Shown: in pieces, positions 1 through 9,795 of the stretch | Layout: the number at the start of each line of letters is the position of its first letter | Numbering within the stretch: position 1 is the stretch's first letter | Origin: Cupriavidus taiwanensis | Lineage (GTDB): Bacteria > Pseudomonadota > Gammaproteobacteria > Burkholderiales > Burkholderiaceae | Assembly: GCF_900249755.1 (NCBI RefSeq) | Contig: NZ_LT976854.1 | Coordinates: forward strand, 1,402,927 to 1,466,926 | Direction: 5' to 3' | DNA length: 64,000 bases | Program-made: the position numbers and the translations under genes | Notes under the pieces: generated by a model | What the model was told of the DNA's origin: nothing | The model's input: only the letters and a program-made list of their open reading frames with translations | The model's database searches: none

Positions 1-35
1 CCAAAAAAACCGCTGCCCATGGCAGCAGGTTTCTT
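1..35 (-). terminator. Rho-independent terminator of the autotransporter gene
   Basis: Read on the minus strand, a GC-rich stem (CCTGCTGCC / GGCAGCGG with a one-base bulge and an ATG loop) is followed directly by seven T residues. It lies about 60 bases past the autotransporter stop codon, where an intrinsic terminator is expected. Confidence 0.75.
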
Positions 36-96
36 GATGTGACGGTTCAGGATCAGGGCCGGATCACCACCGGGGGACTGCCGCCCGGGCCGAAAC

Positions 97-3000
97 CTAG
101 AACAGGTAGCGCGCCCCCGCATTGAACAGCCACCCCTGTACCCCGCCACTGCCCATCTGATGCTGGTACGAGACCCGGCCATAGAGCGACAGCCGCCCCG
201 TCGGCATCCCGTTGACCCCGATCGACAGCTGGTAGGCATCGCCCAGTTTCCCGGACTCGAACTGCACCTCGCCGACGTGCACATTGGTGCCACCGGTGAA
301 CGCGTGGAACAGGTCGAAGCCCAGGTATGGTGTCAGGCGGCCGCCCGCGACCGCAATGGGGCGGGTCAGGCGCACCCCGGCGCGGCCCAGCAGCTGGTTC
401 TGCGAGCCGATGTTGACCTCGAGGTCGTCGATGTCGATATCGTTGCGGAAGCTCACATGCTGGCCGATCAGCTGCAACTGCGGCTCGAGGTTCAGGCCGT
501 ATGGCATGGCAAACGGATAGCCGGCCTCGATCGACGCGGCAAACAGGCTGCCATCCATCGAACTGGCCCGGCCGCGCGCCTGCGTCGAGACGTCGCCATT
601 GAACCAGCCGCCTGACAGGATGCCGTCGACATACCAGCCCTGCTGGCTTTGATAGGTGCCGTAGCCGCTGACCCGGTAGATGGTGGCGCGGGTGCGGCTC
701 TGTCCGTCGACGGCGTGCGGCGTAAAGTGCAGCCATCCGATCGAGCCGGCCAGGCCGAAGCGCCACAGGCCGGCCTCGTCCTGCTGGCGGAACAGGTTGC
801 CGCCAAGCTGGATGGCCGCGTAGTCGCCGCTGGCGTCGTAGCCGTAGCGTTCGAACGGCCGGTTGCTGGTGTAGCGGAAATCGCCGCCATAGGCGCGGAA
901 GAACATTTCGCCGGGCCCCTGGTCGCGCGCCAGCGTGCGGTCGTCGCGCACTTCGCCGAGGCGCCGGTGCAGGGTGTCGAGGTCGAGCACGCCCGCGTGC
1001 AGGAATGCGGCCGGCGCGCTCAGGTAGGACGCCACCTGCGGCGCCACCGCGGGCCGGGCATCGGGCGGCAGCGGCTGGTCGGGATCGGGCACCACCGGGC
1101 CGTCGGGCTCGACATAGGCGCTTTGCAGGCGGTAGTCCCAGTACGCCGAGGCATTGCCCACCAGCGACGCATTGGCATCGGCGGCGCTGATCGGCGACCC
1201 CGGGCCATAGGCGTTCAGCCGGTAGGCGTAGGGCGAATTGGCCGCCGTGACATAGCCGCCCTTCAGCGCGAAAGCGTCCGGCGTGGAGGCGCCGGCGACC
1301 TGGACCACCGAAATGCCTTCGCTGGCATTGACCACGCCCGCCGGCGAGGTGATCGCGCCCGGGCTGGTGGCGACGGGCTTGATCTGAATGGTGGTGGTGC
1401 CGCTTGCCGTGCCCTGGACCAGCAGGCGATCGGTGAACTGCTGCGCCAGGCTGCCGCCGGCGTCGAGAAAGGTGTTCAGGGCCACCACGCCGCCGCTGCC
1501 GGAGTACTCGCCCCGGACGGTGACGGTGTGGTACGCGTTGCCGGGAATCGGGCTGGCCCGCAGCGAGCGCCGCCGGCCCAGCGGCAGGCCGGGTGCGGCT
1601 TGCACGTCGATCACGCTGCTGTCATTGCCAAGATTGGTCAGCACCGAACTGGCCGTCACGTTCCAGCGGCTGCCCTGTGAGAGATTCAGCGTGGACCGGC
1701 TGTCGCTGCCCGTGACGGCGGCGCCGGTCAGTGTCGAAGCGCTGGCGTTCATCGTCACCACGCCCGGGACCGTGACCGGCGTGCCGCTGGACGCATCCTG
1801 CCGGCCCAGCACCTGCAACGCCGCCACGCCTTGAATGGTGGCATTGGTCGCCGCGATGGTGGAGGATCCGCCCGCGACGCTGATCGCCGCGCCGGCGTCG
1901 GACACCACCGAACTGTCCGCAAGAGTCACGGTTTCGGTCGTGTTCAGCGGCTGTCCCAGCAACGGCAGCGGCGGTGCCGACGACACCGGCGCCGGCGAGC
2001 CGTCATCGTTGGGCGGCGCCACCGGCCCCGGTGCCGGCGCTGCGTTGGCAATGGCGGCGGCTGAGGCCGCGTCCGCAACGCCAAGCAGATGGATGCCCGC
2101 CGCATCGGCGCCGGCGGCGTGCAACGATGCGCCCGTGGCGCTGAAGCGGCCGCCCGCACTGATCCGCACCGCATGGGCACCCGCGCCGCCGGTATTGACC
2201 GCCACGCCTGCGCCCTGCGCGTTGCGCGCGAGCGCGACCGTGGCGTCGTTGATATAGATGCCGTGGGCATTGGCGGCAGTGCCGGTATCGACGCGGCCGC
2301 CCGCCAGGTTCAGCGTGGTGCCTTGCCAGGCATAGATGCCCATGCCGCCGCCGCTGGCGGCGATATCGAAGTTGCTGCCGGCATAGGCGCTGGTGCCGCC
2401 CTCAAACACCGCCCCGTGCGCGCCGGCGCCCGCGGTGCGCACCACCATGCCATCGATCTGTGCCGACGGCGCACCGATCAGCCGCAGGCCATAGGCGTTC
2501 TGGCCCTGCGTGGCCAGCGTGAGATTGCGCGCCTGCAAGGTGGTACCGTTGTACGCGTAGATGGCGTGGTCGTCCGCCGTGGCGGTGCTGACCGAGACAT
2601 CGGTCAGGTCCAGCGCCGATGCCACGGCCTGCACGCCGCGCGTGGCACCGCTTGCGCTGGTGATCGCCGTGCCGGTGGCGCGCAGCGTCGCGCCATCGTT
2701 CAGGTAGATGCCATAGGTGCCGCCGAACACCGTGCCGCGGGTCAGTTCCACCGTGGTGCCGACGGCGTAGATCCCCACTGCGGCGGCGCTGGAGATCGCC
2801 GTATCGGTGGCGCGCAGCGTGCCCCCGCCATTGACGTAGGCGCCATGGCCACTGACCCGGGCACCGCTGAGGGCGCCGCCGGTCATCGTCAGCGACGATC
2901 CGGCGCCGTTGATCCAGGCGCCAATGCTGGAGTCGCCCTGCGCGGCGAACTGGCTCTCGCTGGCCACCGCAGTAGCGCCGCCGGCAACGTACAGGCCCCG

Positions 3001-3912
3001 GGCGCTTGCGCCGGTGGTCGTCACCGTGGTCGCCTGCATGTTCAACGTGCCGCTGCTGACGAAGATGCCATGCGCGTTGGCGCCTTGCGTGGTCACATCG
3101 GTACCGGCCATCGCGCCGGTCGCGCCGTTTATCACGACCCCGCTGGCGCCGGCGAGGCTGGTGTTCACGCTGCCGCCGCTGGTTTCGAGCCTGGCGCCGG
3201 CCGTGGCATAAATGCCGTAGACATTGGCCGCCTGCACCGTGACATCGGTGTTGGTGAGCTTCACCGACGCATTGTTCCAGGCGAGCACGCCATGCCCGCT
3301 GCCCGTGGTCAGCAGCGTGGAATCCCGCACGTCGACCGACGCAAACCCGCCATAGGCGTTGATCGCGTGGGCACCCGGGCCATCGGCCGACATGACCATG
3401 CGCGCGCCGGTGAAGAGCGAGGGGCCGGTCTCGCCGGGAACATAGACGCCGTCGACGCCCTGGCCGTGGCCACGCACATAGGTCAGCCGGCCCGGAATGC
3501 TGCTGCCCACCACGGTCAGCGTGCCGTTGGCCACGTATAGTGCCGTGTTGGGCGCGCCAAAGCGATAGTCCGACTCGATGACAATGTCGCCCGGTGACGG
3601 GCCGAGGTCGGGATTGATGGTGGCCGAGCCTTGCCTGGATACGGACACCCCGGCGCCGCCGAAGCCTGTCGGATATGGCGGCTTCGGGTAGATCGTGGTG
3701 CTGCCCTGGATGACACCGTCGGTGCCGAAGAACTGGAACGCCGTACCGTAGGCTCCGGGTCCGTAGGTGCCCGACGGCGTGACATTGGATTGCGCCTGCA
3801 CGCCCCCGGCGTACACCAGTCCTGCCACCACGCCTGCCAGCGGCGTCAGCCGGAAATGCATGCCGGCATCCCGCTTGCGGACAACGCCGGGGCGATTCTG
3901 CTGCTGCGACAT
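97..3912 (-). CDS. Large autotransporter (type Va secretion), beta-helix passenger and beta-barrel
   Basis: The 1271-residue protein begins with a signal peptide cut near AQA/QSN at about residue 41. The passenger of roughly 900 residues is built from many short repeats resembling AHGIYxxxG, the pattern of a right-handed beta-helix rich in Gly, Ala, Thr and Ser. A proline-rich linker (DPDQPLPPDARP) leads to a C-terminal barrel of about 280 residues ending in aromatic ARYLF, as outer-membrane proteins do. An AAGGA ribosome site precedes the ATG. The family moves its passenger through its own barrel to the cell surface, typically for adhesion or as an anchored factor. No protease or lipase motif was seen in the passenger, so an adhesin-like role is inferred. 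It is monocistronic. Confidence 0.9.
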   Translation of the reverse strand: MSQQQNRPGVVRKRDAGMHFRLTPLAGVVAGLVYAGGVQAQSNVTPSGTYGPGAYGTAFQFFGTDGVIQGSTTIYPKPPYPTGFGGAGVSVSRQGSATINPDLGPSPGDIVIESDYRFGAPNTALYVANGTLTVVGSSIPGRLTYVRGHGQGVDGVYVPGETGPSLFTGARMVMSADGPGAHAINAYGGFASVDVRDSTLLTTGSGHGVLAWNNASVKLTNTDVTVQAANVYGIYATAGARLETSGGSVNTSLAGASGVVINGATGAMAGTDVTTQGANAHGIFVSSGTLNMQATTVTTTGASARGLYVAGGATAVASESQFAAQGDSSIGAWINGAGSSLTMTGGALSGARVSGHGAYVNGGGTLRATDTAISSAAAVGIYAVGTTVELTRGTVFGGTYGIYLNDGATLRATGTAITSASGATRGVQAVASALDLTDVSVSTATADDHAIYAYNGTTLQARNLTLATQGQNAYGLRLIGAPSAQIDGMVVRTAGAGAHGAVFEGGTSAYAGSNFDIAASGGGMGIYAWQGTTLNLAGGRVDTGTAANAHGIYINDATVALARNAQGAGVAVNTGGAGAHAVRISAGGRFSATGASLHAAGADAAGIHLLGVADAASAAAIANAAPAPGPVAPPNDDGSPAPVSSAPPLPLLGQPLNTTETVTLADSSVVSDAGAAISVAGGSSTIAATNATIQGVAALQVLGRQDASSGTPVTVPGVVTMNASASTLTGAAVTGSDSRSTLNLSQGSRWNVTASSVLTNLGNDSSVIDVQAAPGLPLGRRRSLRASPIPGNAYHTVTVRGEYSGSGGVVALNTFLDAGGSLAQQFTDRLLVQGTASGTTTIQIKPVATSPGAITSPAGVVNASEGISVVQVAGASTPDAFALKGGYVTAANSPYAYRLNAYGPGSPISAADANASLVGNASAYWDYRLQSAYVEPDGPVVPDPDQPLPPDARPAVAPQVASYLSAPAAFLHAGVLDLDTLHRRLGEVRDDRTLARDQGPGEMFFRAYGGDFRYTSNRPFERYGYDASGDYAAIQLGGNLFRQQDEAGLWRFGLAGSIGWLHFTPHAVDGQSRTRATIYRVSGYGTYQSQQGWYVDGILSGGWFNGDVSTQARGRASSMDGSLFAASIEAGYPFAMPYGLNLEPQLQLIGQHVSFRNDIDIDDLEVNIGSQNQLLGRAGVRLTRPIAVAGGRLTPYLGFDLFHAFTGGTNVHVGEVQFESGKLGDAYQLSIGVNGMPTGRLSLYGRVSYQHQMGSGGVQGWLFNAGARYLF

Positions 3913-4213
3913 AGTGCTTATCCTTGACGGACGCTACAGTGTCCCGAAGCCAGCAGCACCGGCAGCCAGGCGCAGGCGGCCCCCGCCAAACCGGTGAATC
4001 AGCTCAGGGATCGGTGCCGGGAGTCGGCCGGTGGCGCGGAACCAAGGCTCCGCATTCGCCACATGTAGCTTGCACTACCAGAACGCCAAAAATCAATTTA
4101 CTGTTTCTTGTCTGCCAATTAAGTTATTTTTCGCAGAGAGCCGACCATCAGTGGCCCGCCCCGGCAGCAGGATGGAACACCGCCGGCCTCGTTGCGAGGC
4201 GGCGGCGTCCCGC
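3913..4213. other. Intergenic region upstream of the autotransporter
   Basis: No gene is seen in these 301 bases. Positions 4085-4140 are clearly AT-richer than the surroundings and probably hold the minus-strand autotransporter promoter. A TTGGCA sequence on that strand is a possible -35 element, but no well-spaced -10 was found. Confidence 0.4.
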
Positions 4214-5380
4214 TCAGAACGAGCGCGGCAGCCCCAGCACGTGTTCCGCGACGAACGAGTAGATCAGGTTGGTCGAGATCGGCGCCACCTGGTACAGGCG
4301 GGTTTCGCGGAACTTGCGCTCGATGTCGTATTCGCAGGCGAAGCCGAAGCCGCCGTGGAACTGCAGGCAGGCGTTGCCGGCCTCCCAGCTGGCCTTGGCG
4401 GCCAGGTACTTGGCCATGTTGGCCTGCGCGCCCATGGACTCGTGCTTGTCGAACAGTTCGCAGGCCTTCCAGCGCATCAGGTTGGCCGCCTCCAGCTCGA
4501 TGAAGGACTCGGCGATGGGGAACTGCACGCCCTGGTTCTGGCCGATGGGGCGACCGAACACTTCACGCTCCTTCACGTACTTCGTGACCCGGTCCATGAA
4601 CCAGTAGCCGTCGCCGATGCACTCGGCGGCAATCAGCGTGCGCTCGGCATTGAGGCCATCGAGGATGTACTTGAAGCCCTTGCCCTCTTCGCCGATCAGG
4701 TTTTCCTCGGGGATTTCCAGGTCCTCGAAGAACAGCTCGTTGGTCTCGTGGTTGACCATGTTGGGGATGGGGCGCACGGTCAGGCCCTTCTTCTGCGCCT
4801 CGTGCAGGTCGACCATGAAGATCGACATGCCCTCGCTCTTCTTCTTCACCTCGGCCAGCGGCGTGGTGCGCGCCAGCAGGATCATGAAGTCGCTGTGCTG
4901 CACGCGACTGATCCACACCTTCTGCCCGTTGACGACGTAGCGGCCGTCCTTCTTCACCGCCGAGGTCTTGATCTTGGTGGTGTCGGTGCCGGTGGTGGGC
5001 TCGGTCACGCCCATCGACTGCAGGCGCCATTCGCCCGAGGCGATCTTCGGCAGGTACTTTTCCTTCTGCGCCGTCGAGCCGTGCCGCAGCAGCGTGCCCA
5101 TGTTGTACATCTGGCCGTGGCAGGCGCCGGAATTGCCGCCGCAGCGGTTGATCTCTTCCATGATGACCGAGGCTTCGGTCAGCCCCAGTCCGGAGCCGCC
5201 GTATTCCTGCGGAATCAGCGCCGCAAGCCAGCCGGCCGCGGTCAGCGCATTGACGAAGGCCTCGGGATAGGCGCGCTGTTCATCCACCTTGCGAAAGTAC
5301 TCGTCGGGGAACTCCGCGCACAGCGCGCGGATGGCATCGCGGATTTCGTGGAAGTTGTTCGATAGGGTCTGTTCGATCAT
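4214..5380 (-). CDS. Acyl-CoA dehydrogenase
   Basis: A 388-residue FAD enzyme of the acyl-CoA dehydrogenase family, which oxidises an acyl-CoA to the 2-enoyl-CoA and passes electrons to electron-transferring flavoprotein. The middle region has TEPTTGTDTTKIKT, as in the family's flavin-binding strand, and the C-terminal helices end with GGFGFACEYDIERKFRETR, whose first Glu sits where the short-chain enzymes have the catalytic base. The ATG at 5380 is chosen because an AAGG site lies just upstream and the protein then starts at the usual place; the frame stays open 33 codons further. It is divergent from a CoA-transferase/thiolase/ligase operon, which suggests one catabolic route. Substrate unknown. 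Confidence 0.9.
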   Translation of the reverse strand: MIEQTLSNNFHEIRDAIRALCAEFPDEYFRKVDEQRAYPEAFVNALTAAGWLAALIPQEYGGSGLGLTEASVIMEEINRCGGNSGACHGQMYNMGTLLRHGSTAQKEKYLPKIASGEWRLQSMGVTEPTTGTDTTKIKTSAVKKDGRYVVNGQKVWISRVQHSDFMILLARTTPLAEVKKKSEGMSIFMVDLHEAQKKGLTVRPIPNMVNHETNELFFEDLEIPEENLIGEEGKGFKYILDGLNAERTLIAAECIGDGYWFMDRVTKYVKEREVFGRPIGQNQGVQFPIAESFIELEAANLMRWKACELFDKHESMGAQANMAKYLAAKASWEAGNACLQFHGGFGFACEYDIERKFRETRLYQVAPISTNLIYSFVAEHVLGLPRSF

Positions 5381-5644
5381 GGCGCTGCCTTGCGGTCTGT
5401 AGGTGGCGTCCGGGATCCGGCGGCTCGCCGGCGCCCGGTTGATAGCCGCAATGGTCGCGGCGTTCCGCCGGCAGGACAATCAGCCTTTCCGAAAGCGCGC
5501 CTTCCGCGCGGCTTAAGTCGGGGCCGGCGGCGTGTTTCGGCATCGCCAAAGCCGGCCATTGGCATTGTCAAATAGCGCAAACGCAGCTTTGGCCACATGC
5601 TCTGGGCTATCCGGCACTGGCCGGCCGAACCTTGCCTTGTGGAC

Positions 5645-6964
5645 ATGCACGACCTGGCCTCCCGACTGCAAACCCTGATCCGCCCCGGCGACCACCTCTG
5701 GTGGGGCCAAGCCACCGCCGAGCCGCTGACGCTGACGCGCGCGCTGGTGGAGCACCGCCATGCGCTCGCCCGCGACGGGCGGCTCGGCGTCTTCGTCGGC
5801 ATCGGCCAGTCGGACACGCTGCAGCCGGAGCATGCCGATGTGATCGACTTCTTCGGCTACGCCGCCAGCGGGCCGCACCGCCGGCTGGCCAGCGCGGGCG
5901 TGCTCGACATCGTGCCCAGCCATTACTCGCACCTGCCGGGGCTGATCCGGCACGGCACGCTGCGCGCGGACGTGGTGCTGGTGCAGGTCTCGCCGCCTGA
6001 CGAACAGGGGCGCCACAGCCTGGGCCTGGTGCATGAATACCTGCCCGCCGCGCTCGACCGGGCGCGCGTGGTCATTGCCGAAGTCAACTCCGAAGTACCG
6101 TGGACCCACGGCAGCCGTTATCTCACCGCGGAGCAGATCGACCTGCAGGTCGAGGCGCTGCACCCGCCCATCAGTCTGGAGCGCAGCGCCCCCGGTCCGG
6201 CCGAGCAGGCCATCGCCCGCCATATCGCCGGCTGGGTCGAGGACGGCGCGACCCTGCAGATGGGCATCGGCAACCTGCCGGAGGCCGTGGTGGCGGCGCT
6301 GCATGACCGCCGCGACCTGGGGCTGCACAGCGGCGCCGTCGGCGACGGCATTGCCGCGCTGGCCGAGGCCGGTGTGCTGACCAACGCACGCAAGAGCATC
6401 GATACCGGCATCGGCATCGGCGGCATCCTGATGGGCAGCGAGCGGCTGCGGCGCTGGGCCCATCGCAATCCGCAACTGCAGCTGCGCGAGACCGCCTATA
6501 CCCACCACCCCGAAGTGCTCGCCGGCATCGACCGGCTGACCGCGATCAATTCCGCGATCGAGGTCGACCTGACCGGCCAGGTCAATGCGGAAGTGGCCGC
6601 GGGTGTCTATGTCGGCGCCGTCGGCGGCGCGGTGGATTTCCTGCGCGGCGCCGCGCGCAGCCGCGGCGGCCTGCCGATCGTGGCGCTGCCGGCGACCGCC
6701 AGGGGCGCGAGCCGCATCGTCGCGCAATTGTCCGGCCCGGTCAGCACGCCACGCGCCGACGCCGGCCTGATCGTCACCGAGCACGGCGTGGCCGACCTGC
6801 GCGGCCAGACCCTGTCGCAGCGCGTGCGCCGCATGCTGGATATCGCTGCCCCCGAATACCGCGCGGACCTGGAGCGCCAGGCCCATGCGCTGCTGCGCCA
6901 GTGCGGCGCGGCCTTCATCGCCCTGCCCGGCCCTTCCCGGGACGGCGCCCACCGACTAACTTGA
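5645..6964 (+). CDS. Acetyl-CoA hydrolase/transferase family protein (probable CoA-transferase)
   Basis: About 439 residues with the two-domain fold of the acetyl-CoA hydrolase / 4-hydroxybutyrate CoA-transferase family. Recognisable blocks are GDHLWWGQATAEPL near the start, EVNSEVPWTHG, GIGNLPEAVV and the late INSAIEVDLTGQVNAE. The Glu in that last block lies where the family's active-site glutamate is expected. Such enzymes move CoA between acyl donors and carboxylic acids. The frame is open back to an ATG at 5597, but neither start has a clear ribosome site; 5645 puts the first conserved block at the usual distance. It heads an operon with thiolase and acyl-CoA ligase. Confidence 0.82.
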   Translation: MHDLASRLQTLIRPGDHLWWGQATAEPLTLTRALVEHRHALARDGRLGVFVGIGQSDTLQPEHADVIDFFGYAASGPHRRLASAGVLDIVPSHYSHLPGLIRHGTLRADVVLVQVSPPDEQGRHSLGLVHEYLPAALDRARVVIAEVNSEVPWTHGSRYLTAEQIDLQVEALHPPISLERSAPGPAEQAIARHIAGWVEDGATLQMGIGNLPEAVVAALHDRRDLGLHSGAVGDGIAALAEAGVLTNARKSIDTGIGIGGILMGSERLRRWAHRNPQLQLRETAYTHHPEVLAGIDRLTAINSAIEVDLTGQVNAEVAAGVYVGAVGGAVDFLRGAARSRGGLPIVALPATARGASRIVAQLSGPVSTPRADAGLIVTEHGVADLRGQTLSQRVRRMLDIAAPEYRADLERQAHALLRQCGAAFIALPGPSRDGAHRLT

Positions 6965-6999
6965 TGGTTCACCCGATACCGAATTCCAAGGAGACTTCC

Positions 7000-8208
7000 A
7001 TGCGCAGAGCTGCAATCGTCACCCCGCTTCGCACCCCCGTTGGCACCTTTGGCGGCAGCCTGCGCCCGGTGCCCGTCGAAGAGCTGGCCGCGACCGCCGT
7101 GCGCGCCGTGGTCGAGCGCAGCGGCATCGATCCCGCGCGCATCGACGACGTCGTCTTTGCCCAGTCCTACGCCAACAGCGAAGTGCCGTGCGTGGGCCGC
7201 TGGGCCGCGCTGCAGGCCGGCCTGCCGGTGGAAGTGCCGGGCATGCAGCTCGATCGCCGCTGCGGCGGCGGCCTGCAGGCCATCGTCACCGCCGCGATGA
7301 TGGTGCAGAGCGGCGCCGCCGACGTGGTGATCGCGGGCGGGGTCGAGAGCATGAGCAATATCGAGTACTACACCACCGATATGCGCTGGGGCGCGCGCTC
7401 CGGCAACGTGCGCTTCTTCGACCGTCTCGATCGCGGCCGCGAACGCTCACAGCCGGTGGAGCGCTTCGGCAAGATCTCCGGCATGATCGAGACCGCCGAG
7501 AACCTGGCGCGCGATTACGGCATCAGCCGCGAAGACGCCGATGCCTTTGCCGTGCGCAGCCACCAGCGCGCTGCCGCGGCCTGGGAGGCCGGGCGCTTCG
7601 ATGCCGAGATCGTCCCGGTGCAGGTGCCGCAGCGCAAGGGCGATCCGGTGGCCTTTACGCGCGACGAAGGCTTCCGCCCGCAGACCACGCCCGAAAGCCT
7701 GGCCAAGCTGCGCGTGCTGATGCCCAACGGCACCGTCACCGCGGGCAACGCCAGCCAGCAGAACGATGCCTCGGCCGCCTGCCTGATCGTGGCCGAGGAC
7801 AAGCTCGCCGAACTGGGCCTGACCCCGATGGCCTCGCTGGTGGGCTGGGCCGCTGCCGGCTGCGAGCCCTCGCACATGGGCATCGGCCCGGTGCCGGCGG
7901 TGAAGAAGCTGCTGGCGCGCCTGAACCTGACGCTCGACCAGATGGACCTGGTCGAGCTGAACGAGGCCTTTGCCTGCCAGGTGCTGGCCGTGCTCAAGGG
8001 CTGGGACTGGCAGGACCAGGACGCGATCGAGCAGAAGCTCAACGTGAACGGCTCGGGCATCTCGCTGGGCCACCCGATCGGCGCCACCGGCGTGCGCATC
8101 CTGGCCACGCTGCTGCACGAACTGCAGCGCCGCGGCGGCCGCTACGGCCTGGAAACCATGTGCATCGGCGGCGGCCAGGGCATTGCCGCGGTGTTCGAAC
8201 GCTATTGA
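7000..8208 (+). CDS. Thiolase (acetyl-CoA acyltransferase)
   Basis: A 402-residue thiolase, catalysing CoA-dependent cleavage of 3-oxoacyl-CoA or the reverse condensation. The nucleophile Cys88 lies in LDRRCGGGLQA, the NEAFA block follows, the catalytic His is in GHPIGATG, and the second Cys is in CIGGGQGIA near the end. The ATG at 7000 has a strong AAGGAGA site seven bases upstream; an earlier in-frame start would overlap the CoA-transferase gene and lacks such a site. With the neighbouring ligase, CoA-transferase and divergent dehydrogenase it forms most of a beta-oxidation-like pathway. No hydratase or 3-hydroxyacyl-CoA dehydrogenase is present nearby. Confidence 0.93.
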   Translation: MRRAAIVTPLRTPVGTFGGSLRPVPVEELAATAVRAVVERSGIDPARIDDVVFAQSYANSEVPCVGRWAALQAGLPVEVPGMQLDRRCGGGLQAIVTAAMMVQSGAADVVIAGGVESMSNIEYYTTDMRWGARSGNVRFFDRLDRGRERSQPVERFGKISGMIETAENLARDYGISREDADAFAVRSHQRAAAAWEAGRFDAEIVPVQVPQRKGDPVAFTRDEGFRPQTTPESLAKLRVLMPNGTVTAGNASQQNDASAACLIVAEDKLAELGLTPMASLVGWAAAGCEPSHMGIGPVPAVKKLLARLNLTLDQMDLVELNEAFACQVLAVLKGWDWQDQDAIEQKLNVNGSGISLGHPIGATGVRILATLLHELQRRGGRYGLETMCIGGGQGIAAVFERY

Positions 8209-8252
8209 TGCCACAGTGGCGGACACTTTGCCCGCACCAGGACGCCTGAAAC

Positions 8253-9785
8253 ATGCCACCGGACCGAGCCCCCATTACCCGCATCAGCGACATCCCGCGC
8301 CACTGGGCCGCGCACACGCCCGGCCATGTCGCCGTCTTCGAGGAAGACCGGACCACCAGCTATGCGCAACTGTGGGCCGGCATCGAAGACGCACAGCATT
8401 ACCTGCAGTCGCAGGGCGTGGGCACCGGCGACCGGTTGCTGGTGGTCGCAGAGAATTGCCTGGCGGTGATCACGCTGGTGTTCGCCTTGTCGGAACTGGG
8501 CGCCTGGCCGGTGGTCGTCAATGCCCGCTTGTCCGAGCGTGAAATCGAAGTCATCCGCGCCCACTGCCGCCCGCGGCTGATGCTGTTCACCCACGCCGCC
8601 TCGCCCGATGCGCTGCGCCACGGCGTGCGCTACCGCGCCCGGGAAATTGCCCCGGCCGGCCTGGGCCCGCTGATGGCAGGCGCCGTCGACGAGACCGCCG
8701 CGCGCGAGCCCGAAGCGCTGGCGCGCGACGTCGCCGCGCTGGTCTACACCTCGGGCACCACCGCACAACCGAAGGGGGTGATGGTCACCCACCGCGGCCT
8801 GCTGCACTTCGCCGACGTGACCGTGGCCTCGCGCCGCATGCGGCCGGACGACTGCGCCTACGCGGTGATGCCGATATCGCATGTGTTCGGTTTCGGCACG
8901 CTGCTGGTCTCGACGCTGCACGCCGGCGCCAGCCTGTACCTGTGCGCGCGCTTCAACGCGGCGGACCTGACCGCGGCGATCCGCGACGGCGCCATCACGC
9001 TGCTGCAGGGCGTGCCGACCATGTTCAGCCGCATCCTGGCCCATGTGCGTGCAACGGGTGCGCCCTTGCAGCCGTCGCCGCGCCTGCGCTATCTCTACAC
9101 CGGCGGCGGGCCGCTCGACCCCACGCTCAAGCGCGATGTCGAAGCGGCGTTCGGCCAGCCGCTGCACCATGGCTACGGCATGACCGAGTACGCGGGATCG
9201 ATCTTCGTGACGCGCATGGACCGGCCGCGCACCGATTGCGCCGCGGGCGAGATCGTCGCGGGCGCCGACCTGCAGGTGGTCGGCCCCGACGGCAAGCCGG
9301 TGCCGCCGGGACAACCGGGCGAACTATGGATCCGCGGGCCGGGCGTGATGCGCGGCTACTACCGCGCGCCCGAACTGACCGCCGACGCGCTGCGCCCGGG
9401 CGGCTGGCTCAACACCGGCGATATCGGGCGGCTCGACGCCGACGGCGCCTTGTTTATCGTCGGCCGCACCAAGGACCTGATCATCCGTTCGGGCTTCACC
9501 GTCTATCCGATCGAAGTCGAATCGGTGATCAACACGCATCCGTCGGTGCGCGTGTCGGCCGTGATCGGCCAGCCCGCCGCGGACGGCAACGAGGAAGTGA
9601 TCGCCTTCGTCGAGCTCCGCGAAGGCGAGCGCTTCGACGCGCCAGCGCTGCATGATTATCTGGTCGAGCGCCTGTCGCCCTACAAGCGCCCCGAGCGGAT
9701 CGTGCGCGTCGCGGCCATGCCGGCCACGGCCAGCGGCAAGCTGCTCAAGCACCAGCTGCGGCAACTGCTCGCGGGCCAGGCGTAG
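8253..9785 (+). CDS. Acyl-CoA synthetase / AMP-dependent ligase
   Basis: A 510-residue class I adenylate-forming enzyme that activates a carboxylic acid with ATP and CoA. Diagnostic motifs are in order: YTSGTTAQPKGV (phosphate loop), YGMTE, GWLNTGDIGRLDADG, GRTKDLIIRSGFTVYPIEVE (hinge), and SGKLLKHQL with the catalytic lysine near the C-terminus. All catalytic elements seem intact. It is the last gene of the three-gene operon and ends 11 bases before the converging LysR gene. It probably supplies the CoA ester that the other enzymes consume; chain length and substrate cannot be read from the sequence. Confidence 0.9.
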   Translation: MPPDRAPITRISDIPRHWAAHTPGHVAVFEEDRTTSYAQLWAGIEDAQHYLQSQGVGTGDRLLVVAENCLAVITLVFALSELGAWPVVVNARLSEREIEVIRAHCRPRLMLFTHAASPDALRHGVRYRAREIAPAGLGPLMAGAVDETAAREPEALARDVAALVYTSGTTAQPKGVMVTHRGLLHFADVTVASRRMRPDDCAYAVMPISHVFGFGTLLVSTLHAGASLYLCARFNAADLTAAIRDGAITLLQGVPTMFSRILAHVRATGAPLQPSPRLRYLYTGGGPLDPTLKRDVEAAFGQPLHHGYGMTEYAGSIFVTRMDRPRTDCAAGEIVAGADLQVVGPDGKPVPPGQPGELWIRGPGVMRGYYRAPELTADALRPGGWLNTGDIGRLDADGALFIVGRTKDLIIRSGFTVYPIEVESVINTHPSVRVSAVIGQPAADGNEEVIAFVELREGERFDAPALHDYLVERLSPYKRPERIVRVAAMPATASGKLLKHQLRQLLAGQA

Positions 9786-9795
9786 CCGGCCGGGT

